From: Granulosicoccus sp047634635
GTDB taxonomy: Bacteria > Pseudomonadota > Gammaproteobacteria > Granulosicoccales > Granulosicoccaceae
NCBI GenBank assembly: GCA_047634635.1
Contig: JBLIIE010000110.1
Location: 1-17,496, forward strand
Direction: 5' to 3'
DNA: 17,496 nucleotides
A model generated the notes under the pieces. That model was not told the origin of the DNA. It saw nothing but the letters and a program-made list of their open reading frames with translations, and ran no database searches. Position numbers and translations under genes: made by a program. Of this stretch, positions 6,084-12,902 are shown piece by piece (positions within the stretch are counted from its first letter, which is position 1; every line of letters starts with the position of its first letter).

Positions 6084-8900
6084 TTGCCGATAGAATCACA
6101 GCGGCGGCGATGTTTTATGTCTCTCTTTGACGATCATCAAAAAACGCCAATGGCTTTCATAGAGTCAAAAAAAGGAGGTCGTATTGCAGTGGAATCGATA
6201 GAAGTATCTGCGGAAGATCCTGTATGTAGATTGCCAGCACGCGGATATCACTCAAACAAGACTATACGATTGGCACTTAAACTCACGGGTATATGTTTTC
6301 TGTGGTTGTTTGCCTTTTTTGCTTTAGCTGCGCTAAAACTTAATACGTCACCCTGGGATATTTACTGGTTCAGCAACCCGAGTCTCAATAGTAGTCTGCC
6401 AAACATACTGATGGCGCTCAGAATCGAAATGATTGCGCTTAGTTTTGTTACAGTATTGGCGATTTATCTGATCTTGCGTAAAGAATCATTGCTGTCACTG
6501 GAGGCTGACAAATTATTTGCCGGTACATTCTATGTTGATAGTGAAAGGGCTCTGCCGGTTATGGGCAATATTGCGATGAAAGACAATAGTGTAGGAGAAT
6601 CAGGCGTAGGCGCGTCTAATGACGCAAATACAAAAAAGAAACAGATACCGACCTCCACACGCAGTGGAGAAAACACTACAGTTCAGAGACGCAACGGTAA
6701 TTTAGAATCCCAGCTGAGGATTGCAACCGATGAACTAGATCGTGTTCGTAGAGAATTATTAGATTGTCGTGACGAATTAGAACAGGCAAATCTTGCAAAA
6801 TCAGACTTCCTGGTCAATATGAGTCACGAGCTGTTAACACCAATGAACGGTATTGTTGGTATGACCGATTTACTGTTAGGCGGTGACCTTCCTCCACGAG
6901 AGATGCGTTTCGCTAACTCAATTGCGGGTTCTTCCAATGCCTTGCTAGATATTATCAATGATCTGCTGGATTTCTCGAAGATTGAATCAGGTACATTACG
7001 ACTTGAAACTGCTCGTTTTTCTCTAAGACACTGCGTGGACGATGTTTGTTCGTCCTTGGCTATAAACGCTCATGGCAAGAATATTGAGCTTTTGTGCTAC
7101 GTTGATGACAACGTCCCAGAGACAATGGAAGGTGATCCTTACCGGATTAATCAAATTATAAACAACCTTGTGGCTAACGCCATCGCGTTTACGGATACAG
7201 GTGAGGTTGTTGTTCGATTGTCACGCGCTGAGGAAAGCGCTAGCTTGTCTACATACCATTGCGAGGTACAGGATACCGGTGTTGGTATGTCTCCGGAGAT
7301 GCAGGCTCAGTTGTTCGTTGCTTTTACTCAACAAGACGCTTCTGTAAACCGCAGCCATGGCGGTATTGGTTTGGGCTTGGCTATTACCAAGGAGCTCGTT
7401 TCCATGATGGGTGGAGAAATAACGTTTAAAAGTCGATTAGGTGAAGGTACGTGTTTTACTTTCACAATGGACCTCGCTGAGGTTAGTGACGAAGATGTGG
7501 TCTCTCCTCGCCGTCGTACGATGGTAGGCGCACATGTTCTGGTTGTTGATGATAATGATACTAACCGTACAATTCTGTTTCATCAGTTGACCAACTGGGG
7601 GCTTGTGGTTGAAACTGTTGAAAGTGGGAAGCTAGCGCTGGAGCTTCTACGTGAATCACACGATGTTGGGCAGGCTTTTGATGCGGTAGTGGTTGATTTG
7701 GATATGCCTGGAATGGATGGGCTGGAATTAGCAAGGCGCATTCAACAGTATCCGGATTTCAAGAACATAAAGTCTTTATTACTGACATCGTCAAGTCTGG
7801 AATTGGGTAAAGAAGAAATCCGTAAGCTGGGTATTAACATGTATGTGCGCAAGCCGGTCCGTCAGTCTGTTTTGCATGAGTGCCTTCTTTCGCTCATGCC
7901 CAATCAGTCAGGATTGCCACTATCTGAAATACAGAGCCAGCCAAAACCTAAAAATGCGCGAGTATTGCTTGTCGTAGACAATATGGTTAACCGCAATGTA
8001 GCTATGGAAATGTTGGCACAACTCGGCTGCAAAGTATCACTGGCTGATAATGGTGACGCTGCGGTGGCTATGGGTGAGGTGGAGAAATACGACATCGTAT
8101 TGATGGACTGTCAGATGCGGTTGATGGATGGCTATGAAGCAACTCGTAGAATCAAAACGCTCGGATGTCTAAACGCTCATACGCCGGTAGTTGCCTTAAC
8201 AGCTAATGCCACCACTGGCGATCGGGAAAAATGTCTATCTGCTGGAATGGACGATTACGTTAGTAAGCCTGTTCTTACTCGTACGCTTTCGTACATGCTA
8301 GATAAGTGGGTTGCCCACCCAATCAATAAACTTGATCCCAATGTGCTTGATCAAGACCCCACATTGTTGTTCTCGGGTGAGCGTGAGTCTGACCTTCGGA
8401 CAACCGGTGTGTGGGGAGAGATTAGCGTGGATCCGTTACCAACTGCCGCTGAAGTTAAAACAACGACGAAACTAACACCCAATCAACCTGAGGTGGCTCC
8501 GACCTCAAATATCAAATCAACAAGAGTTATCAGTAAGGTATCTACTCAATTTGAATCAAGTATTAATATCGAGGCAATTGACGCCATTCGAGCCATGCAA
8601 CGTCCTGGTAAAGATGATCTATTGACAAAGATTGTTAGCGCATTTTCTACGAAAACTCCTGATCTCATTGAGCAAATGCAGGGCGCTGCAAATGATGCTG
8701 AGATGGTTGCAGCTGGAGCGCGGGGCTTAGGTATTAGTAGTGCATACCTAGGGGCGGAAAAAATGTCTTCGTTGTGCAAACGCATTGAATCGGTAGTTGC
8801 CGATAGTGGGCCTGATGATCTGGCCCAACTAGTGTCCTCGCTAAAGGAGGAGTATGAATCTGTGACCGAGCAACTCAATACTATTGTAAAAGCAGCCTGA
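6084..8900 (+). CDS. Hybrid sensor histidine kinase with two receivers and a degenerate C-terminal HPt domain
   Basis: 938 residues from a TTG start that has a strong AAGGAAG Shine-Dalgarno 8 bases upstream; the next in-frame ATG (6117) has none as good. Layout: charged cytoplasmic N-terminus; TM1 about 62-84; short loop of about 25 residues; TM2 about 108-131; low-complexity linker; coiled coil about 205-237; HisKA with His248; HATPase_c about 346-466 (N361/N365, DTGVG at 397-401, GGIGLGLAI at 426-434); receiver 1 about 483-605 (D489/D490, D538, K590; intact); receiver 2 about 625-742 (D632, D675, T706, K728); Ser/Thr/Pro linker 743-825; HPt about 826-935. Departures from consensus: the H-box reads HELLTP (Leu251 for Arg), the N-box NAIAF (Ala368 for Lys), receiver 2 has Val631 for the first acidic residue and Arg679 for Pro, and the HPt has Arg880 where the phosphoacceptor His should be. 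The small extracytoplasmic loop suggests it does not sense a periplasmic ligand through a folded domain. It is probably paralogous in part to the divergent neighbour (shared DCQM, DGYEAT, GMDDY motifs). Confidence 0.9.
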   Translation: MPIESQRRRCFMSLFDDHQKTPMAFIESKKGGRIAVESIEVSAEDPVCRLPARGYHSNKTIRLALKLTGICFLWLFAFFALAALKLNTSPWDIYWFSNPSLNSSLPNILMALRIEMIALSFVTVLAIYLILRKESLLSLEADKLFAGTFYVDSERALPVMGNIAMKDNSVGESGVGASNDANTKKKQIPTSTRSGENTTVQRRNGNLESQLRIATDELDRVRRELLDCRDELEQANLAKSDFLVNMSHELLTPMNGIVGMTDLLLGGDLPPREMRFANSIAGSSNALLDIINDLLDFSKIESGTLRLETARFSLRHCVDDVCSSLAINAHGKNIELLCYVDDNVPETMEGDPYRINQIINNLVANAIAFTDTGEVVVRLSRAEESASLSTYHCEVQDTGVGMSPEMQAQLFVAFTQQDASVNRSHGGIGLGLAITKELVSMMGGEITFKSRLGEGTCFTFTMDLAEVSDEDVVSPRRRTMVGAHVLVVDDNDTNRTILFHQLTNWGLVVETVESGKLALELLRESHDVGQAFDAVVVDLDMPGMDGLELARRIQQYPDFKNIKSLLLTSSSLELGKEEIRKLGINMYVRKPVRQSVLHECLLSLMPNQSGLPLSEIQSQPKPKNARVLLVVDNMVNRNVAMEMLAQLGCKVSLADNGDAAVAMGEVEKYDIVLMDCQMRLMDGYEATRRIKTLGCLNAHTPVVALTANATTGDREKCLSAGMDDYVSKPVLTRTLSYMLDKWVAHPINKLDPNVLDQDPTLLFSGERESDLRTTGVWGEISVDPLPTAAEVKTTTKLTPNQPEVAPTSNIKSTRVISKVSTQFESSINIEAIDAIRAMQRPGKDDLLTKIVSAFSTKTPDLIEQMQGAANDAEMVAAGARGLGISSAYLGAEKMSSLCKRIESVVADSGPDDLAQLVSSLKEEYESVTEQLNTIVKAA

Positions 8901-8970
8901 CTCTACGTTTCAAGAACCAATTTGGCTCTGCCATTGTTATGTGTTGGCAGTAAAGCGTCCAGATTAATAT

Positions 8971-9001
8971 CCTATATAACGGATTAAATCCTTTCAATAG
9001 G
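8971..9001. promoter_or_regulatory. 31-bp dyad, candidate operator of the kbl-tdh operon
   Basis: Two nested inverted repeats share one centre at 8986: outer arms CCTAT (8971-8975) and ATAGG (8997-9001), and inner GGATT-A-AATCC (8981-8991). The element ends 50 bp before the kbl start codon. A TTGGCA (8944-8949) followed after 15 bp by TAATAT (8965-8970) could be a sigma70-type promoter just upstream, though the spacing is short. The symmetry and position fit a dimeric repressor such as the XRE-cupin protein encoded at the operon's end; that link is inference. Confidence 0.45.
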
Positions 9002-9051
9002 AAAAATGATAGGGTACGATCACACATACTGGATAGAAGTTGGAGCTAATC

Positions 9052-10260
9052 GTGAACGCAAGATTCGAGACTCACCTGAATGAAACGCTGGACGACATCA
9101 AAGCGTCTGGTCTGTATAAAAAAGAGCGGCCACTTTTGTCTAGCCAAGCCGGACGCATTTCAGTGTCAAGCGAAAATTCTAAGCGTGACGGTGTTATAAA
9201 TCTTTGCGCTAATAACTATTTGGGTTTGGCAAATCACCCGTCATTGATTAGCGCCGCAAAATCGGCTCTTGATGATTTTGGGTACGGCATGGCTAGCGTG
9301 CGTTTCATTTGCGGAACACACGAACTCCATAAGACACTCGAGCATGGACTTGCGAGGTTTCTGGAAAAGGATGATGCGATATTATTCGCTGCGTGCTTTG
9401 ACGCTAATGGCGGCTTGTTTGAATCCTTGCTAGGACCTGAAGACGCAATCATTTCCGACTCACTGAATCATGCCTCCATCATAGACGGCATTCGTTTGTG
9501 CAAAGCAAATCGATACCGTTATGAAAACTCCGATATGGATGATTTAGAGCGTCAATTGAAGACGGCTCGGGAGGCTGGCGCGCGCTTCATCATGATCGCC
9601 ACTGATGGTGTTTTTTCAATGGACGGGTATTTGGCGAATTTGCCGGAGATAACCGTTCTTGCAGAGCAATATGATGCATTAGTCATGGTAGATGACTGCC
9701 ATGCAACCGGGTTTATGGGGCCTAAAGGCATCGGTACTGCAGCTCATTTTGGTGTTAACGATAAAATTGACATAGTCACTGGCACGTTGGGCAAAGCACT
9801 TGGTGGTGCAATAGGCGGCTATATCGCAGGTAGTCAGTCCATTATTGACTTGCTACGTCAGCGCGCCCGGCCATATCTATTTTCCAATGCGTTACCACCA
9901 AGTGTCGTGGCAGCGTCCATTGAAGCACTTCGGTTGCTGGAGAATAGTGATGACCTTCGCAGTCGCTTGTTTGAAAATACGGTGTATTGGCGTGAAGGAT
10001 TGATGAATTTAGGTTTTACTTTAAACCCTGGTGAGCATCCAATCATTCCGATTTTGTTGGGGGAAGCAAAAGTGGCTCAGGACGTAGCCAGTCGTTTATA
10101 TGAAAAAGGCGTGTACGTGTCGGGATTTTTCTTCCCGGTGGTGCCCAAAGGTTCCGCTCGGATTAGAACTCAAATGAGTGCTGATCTAACAATCGCTGAT
10201 CTTGATTGTGCACTAGCAGCTTTTGAAGAAGTAGGGTGTGACACGGGAGTATTGATGTGA
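9052..10260 (+). CDS. kbl: Glycine C-acetyltransferase (2-amino-3-ketobutyrate CoA ligase)
   Basis: 402 residues from GTG 9052, which has GGAG 6 bases upstream; an upstream TTG at 9040 overlaps that Shine-Dalgarno and is unlikely. This PLP enzyme of the alpha-oxoamine synthase family splits 2-amino-3-oxobutyrate with CoA into glycine and acetyl-CoA, the second step of threonine degradation. It matches E. coli Kbl over its full length, with near-identical blocks such as INLCANNYLGLANHPSL, MASVRFICGT, CFDANGGLFE, DSLNHASIIDG and IATDGVFSMDG. PLP residues are present: Asp214 and His217 (VDDCHATG, with Cys where E. coli has Ser) and Schiff-base Lys248 (TGTLGKALGG). The conserved C-terminal FFFPVVPKGSARIRTQMSA is there too. 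Its TGA overlaps the GTG start of tdh (GTGA), so the two are translationally coupled. Confidence 0.97.
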   Translation: MNARFETHLNETLDDIKASGLYKKERPLLSSQAGRISVSSENSKRDGVINLCANNYLGLANHPSLISAAKSALDDFGYGMASVRFICGTHELHKTLEHGLARFLEKDDAILFAACFDANGGLFESLLGPEDAIISDSLNHASIIDGIRLCKANRYRYENSDMDDLERQLKTAREAGARFIMIATDGVFSMDGYLANLPEITVLAEQYDALVMVDDCHATGFMGPKGIGTAAHFGVNDKIDIVTGTLGKALGGAIGGYIAGSQSIIDLLRQRARPYLFSNALPPSVVAASIEALRLLENSDDLRSRLFENTVYWREGLMNLGFTLNPGEHPIIPILLGEAKVAQDVASRLYEKGVYVSGFFFPVVPKGSARIRTQMSADLTIADLDCALAAFEEVGCDTGVLM

Positions 10261-11315
10261 ATGCGGTCTGGCAAAAATCAATGAAAGCGCTGATCAAGGC
10301 TCATCCGAAGGAAGGCTTATGGTTGCAGGATGCTCCAGTTCCGGAAGTAGGCTCTGAAGATGTATTGATAAGAATTAATAAAACGGGGATTTGCGGAACT
10401 GATATCCATATTTGGAAATGGGACGAGTGGGCTTCGAATACAGTGCCGGTGCCCTTAATTACGGGCCATGAGTTCGCTGGCGAAATTGTTGAACTCGGTA
10501 GTTCTGTTAAGGGATTAAACGTCGGTCAGCGTGTCACTGGGGAAGGACACCTGGTAGGAAACGTGTCCAGACAGTCTAGAGCGGGCAAATTGCACCTAGA
10601 TCCAGATACACGTGGCATTGGTGTCAATGAACCTGGAGCATTTGCTGAATTCTTGTGTCTGCAAGCCTTTAACGTGGTGCCGCTTCCGGATGATATAAAT
10701 GACGATATTGGCGCAATTATGGACCCCTTGGGCAATGCCGTTCACACAGCGCTAAGTTTTGATTTAGTGAGCGAGGATGTGCTGATCACCGGTGCCGGAC
10801 CCATTGGCATAATGGCCGCTGCAGTGGCGCGACATGCGGGCGCGCGACACGTTGTGATTACGGATGTGAATCCACAGCGGCTCGCTCTTGCCGTGCAGGT
10901 CGCTGATGTAGTGCCCGTTAATGTAGCTGTGGAAGACTTGCGAGATGTGATGGATAAGCTTGGACTAAAAGAGGGCTTTGATGTCGGCATGGAGATGTCT
11001 GGAAACCAAGTGGCTCTGGATCAGATGGTAGAGGCTATGGTCATGGGTGGTCGCATAGCCATGTTAGGCATCCCACCGGGAAAAAGCCCTGTTGATTGGT
11101 CTCGTATTGTGTTCAAAGCGATTAACTTGAAAGGAGTGTACGGTCGTGAGATTTTTGAAACTTGGTACAAGATGATCGCGATGTTGCAAAATGGATTGGA
11201 CGTATCGAAAGTCATTACCCATAGATACTCTGCACTTGACTACGAAAGCGGATTCGCGGATATGCTTGGTGGCTCCAGCGGTAAGGTTGTTTTGGATTGG
11301 ACCTCGCTCAGATAA
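10257..11315 (+). CDS. tdh: L-threonine 3-dehydrogenase lacking the structural zinc cysteines
   Basis: Medium-chain dehydrogenase oxidising L-threonine to 2-amino-3-oxobutyrate with NAD+, feeding Kbl. The GTG at 10257 overlaps the kbl stop and has GGGAG 8 bases upstream, giving 352 residues; the ATG at 10281 matches the E. coli start (MKAL) but lacks a good Shine-Dalgarno. Residues below count from that ATG. Catalytic zinc residues are kept: Cys38 (GICGTDIH), His63 and Glu64 (TGHEF), and Asp148 in MDPLGNAVHT. The NAD-binding GAGPIGIMAAAVA (171-183) and the C-terminal YGREIFETWYKM are typical. The unusual point is the structural-zinc lobe at 90-107. In E. coli Tdh, cysteines sit at 93, 96, 99 and 107. 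Here, with no gap, they are Gly93, Ser96, Ser99 and Asp107. The surrounding sequence is well formed, so this looks like a stable zinc-free lobe, not decay. Function as Tdh is very likely given the operon. Confidence 0.95.
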   Translation: MNAVWQKSMKALIKAHPKEGLWLQDAPVPEVGSEDVLIRINKTGICGTDIHIWKWDEWASNTVPVPLITGHEFAGEIVELGSSVKGLNVGQRVTGEGHLVGNVSRQSRAGKLHLDPDTRGIGVNEPGAFAEFLCLQAFNVVPLPDDINDDIGAIMDPLGNAVHTALSFDLVSEDVLITGAGPIGIMAAAVARHAGARHVVITDVNPQRLALAVQVADVVPVNVAVEDLRDVMDKLGLKEGFDVGMEMSGNQVALDQMVEAMVMGGRIAMLGIPPGKSPVDWSRIVFKAINLKGVYGREIFETWYKMIAMLQNGLDVSKVITHRYSALDYESGFADMLGGSSGKVVLDWTSLR

Positions 11316-11374
11316 TCCCAGTCAATCGAAACAATGCGCAATAAACTAGTCAACACGCGGGACTCGGTATTTAC

Positions 11375-11941
11375 ATGGCCAATGATGAGATCACTAAACG
11401 ACTAGCCAGCCGGCTTAAGCAGGCACGTCAGGAACGCAGCTTGAGCCTTGAGGCCTTGGCCAATCTGTCGGGTGTTTCAAAGTCAATGCTTTCGCAGGTT
11501 GAGCGTGGAGAGAGTAGTCCCACTGTCGCATTCATGTGGAATCTGACTAAGGCGCTGAATGTAGATTTTGCGGGATTACTTGATAGTGGTCCGAACGAAC
11601 GCAGCCCTATTAGAGAAATCATTCGTGCAGAGCAAACCCCCGTGATCCTGTCACAAGGGGAAGGATGCAAAATACGCATTCTCAGTGCTCCAGAAAGTGT
11701 TGGAGATACCGAGATTTATGATCTGGAATTTGAAGCAAATGCCATGCTTGCGAGTGAACCACACCGTTCCGGCTGCATAGAAAATCTCACTGTATTTGCT
11801 GGCACCTTGATCGTCACGACTGATGGTGTGTCAGAATCCATAAACAAGGGAGATACCATTCGATACTGTGCTGATCGACCCCATTCCATCAGGGCGAAAA
11901 ACAAAAGAGGACGTGCCGTATTGATTGTTACCGGGTCATAG
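11375..11941 (+). CDS. XRE-family transcriptional regulator with C-terminal cupin domain
   Basis: 188 residues. The N-terminal helix-turn-helix spans about 8-65 (LKQARQERSLSLEALANLSG, then VSKSMLSQVERGESSPTV), with a textbook recognition helix around SKSMLSQVERG. A short linker leads to a cupin barrel, about 85-187, containing PHRSGCIENLTVFAGTLIV and GDTIRYCADRPHSI; the His, Glu and His that can hold a metal or ligand are present. Proteins of this HTH-cupin type are dimeric small-molecule-responsive regulators of catabolic operons. It begins 60 bp after tdh on the same strand, so it is probably cotranscribed and the likely local regulator of kbl-tdh, perhaps through the dyad at 8971-9001; this is inferred from position. 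The Shine-Dalgarno before the ATG is weak. Confidence 0.88.
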   Translation: MANDEITKRLASRLKQARQERSLSLEALANLSGVSKSMLSQVERGESSPTVAFMWNLTKALNVDFAGLLDSGPNERSPIREIIRAEQTPVILSQGEGCKIRILSAPESVGDTEIYDLEFEANAMLASEPHRSGCIENLTVFAGTLIVTTDGVSESINKGDTIRYCADRPHSIRAKNKRGRAVLIVTGS

Positions 11942-11950
11942 TATTATTGC

Positions 11951-11979
11951 AAAAAAAGCCTGACTCTAAGCCTCAGGCT
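11951..11979 (-). terminator. Intrinsic terminator of the LOG-family gene
   Basis: On the minus strand the stem AGCCTGA/TCAGGCT (7 bp, 9-nt loop) is followed directly by seven Ts (the A-run at 11951-11957 on the plus strand). It lies 37 bp beyond the LOG stop codon. On the plus strand the hairpin also follows the XRE-cupin gene, but no T-run follows there, so it serves the minus-strand gene best. Confidence 0.8.
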
Positions 11980-12015
11980 ACATCAATAAGCAATATAGCT
12001 CTTTTACGTGAAAAC

Positions 12016-12738
12016 TTATAGATCCATCATTAGTTGTGAGTCTTCGACAATTGGATCGAGGTCCACACCTTCGTAGAAGTCAAAAATGGTGTCTACGACG
12101 AACTGTGGATCATCAGTGACCTGAATTAGACTAAGGTCATTAGCGCTGATCGTGCCAACGTCTACCAATGTTGTTTCACACCAATTCAGGAAGCCGGCCC
12201 AGAATTCTGTACCAAAAAGAATGATTGGTATGCGTTTGGATTTACCAGTTTGCACCAGCGTCAGAATTTCAGCCATCTCGTCAAGCGTGCCGAAACCACC
12301 GGGCATGACGACATAGGCCGAGGCGTACTTTACGAACATGACCTTCCTGGCGAAGAAGTATTTGAAGTTGAGGCTGATGTCCTGATACGGGTTTCCGGAT
12401 TGTTCGTGCGGTAGTTTGATATTCAGGCCGACACTTGCCGATTTCCCGGCAAATGCTCCCTTATTGGCGGCTTCCATAACACCCGGGCCACCGCCACTAA
12501 CCACTGCAAAGCCGGAGTCGGAGAGTAATCGGCTGATTTCCTCGCTGACCTGGTAATAGGGGTGATCAGGTTTGAAGCGCGCAGATCCAAAAATACTCAC
12601 AGAGGGGCTGAGGTCTGCCAACTGTTGAAAGCCTTCAACAAACTCGGACATGATTTGGAAAATTTTCCAAGAGTCACGAGTCAAGGCCTTGTCACGGGCA
12701 TCGCGGCGCATCTGATTCTGAGTGGGTAGCTGTCTCAT
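12016..12738 (-). CDS. LOG family protein (TIGR00730-type nucleoside 5'-monophosphate phosphoribohydrolase)
   Basis: 240 residues with a Rossmann-like fold. The two family signatures are clear: GGGPGVMEAANKGAF at about 82-96 and PGGFGTLDE at 146-154. The second holds the catalytic glutamate and phosphate-binding glycines of Lonely-Guy enzymes. Arg131-Lys132 (FFARKVMF) precedes it, as expected. The family hydrolyses the N-glycosidic bond of nucleoside monophosphates, releasing a base and ribose 5-phosphate; plant members activate cytokinins, while bacterial members often act in nucleotide salvage. It is longer at the N-terminus (about 45 charged residues) than minimal LOG proteins and far shorter than E. 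coli PpnN. The ATG at 12738 is preceded by AGGAAG. The gene diverges from polA and is followed by its own terminator, so it is probably a single-gene unit. Exact substrate unknown. Confidence 0.9.
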   Translation of the reverse strand: MRQLPTQNQMRRDARDKALTRDSWKIFQIMSEFVEGFQQLADLSPSVSIFGSARFKPDHPYYQVSEEISRLLSDSGFAVVSGGGPGVMEAANKGAFAGKSASVGLNIKLPHEQSGNPYQDISLNFKYFFARKVMFVKYASAYVVMPGGFGTLDEMAEILTLVQTGKSKRIPIILFGTEFWAGFLNWCETTLVDVGTISANDLSLIQVTDDPQFVVDTIFDFYEGVDLDPIVEDSQLMMDL

Positions 12739-12805
12739 CGACTCTTCCTATTTGATATGCGTAATGATTGTCTTTGGCAGGTCGCCAGGGCACGGGTTAG
12801 GTACA

Positions 12806-12876
12806 CTAGGACCCTGTCCGAGAATAGACTGATCTCACGCCCTCGTTACGATCGCTATTCTCGGACAGGCCCTTAG
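12806..12876. repeat. Long hairpin-forming inverted repeat upstream of polA
   Basis: Perfect 15-bp arms, CCTGTCCGAGAATAG (12813-12827) and CTATTCTCGGACAGG (12855-12869), flank a 27-nt centre. Pairing resumes outside after two mismatches: CTAGG at 12806-12810 faces CTTAG at 12872-12876 with one G-T wobble. The centre carries GATC at 12831 and 12850. There is no T-run, so it is not a terminator. It lies between divergent genes, ending 26 bp before the polA ATG. It could be an extragenic palindromic repeat, an operator, or a leader structure. Confidence 0.65.
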
Positions 12877-12902
12877 CGTCACTACCCTGTCAGGTGTTTT
12901 TT

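Noticed and set aside
9040..9051. TTG start for kbl four codons upstream
   Set aside because: It lies on the TGGAG ribosome binding site of the GTG at 9052, and the GTG start fits the family length.
12894..12902. GTG start for polA three codons upstream
   Set aside because: It overlaps the AGG Shine-Dalgarno that serves the ATG at 12903.
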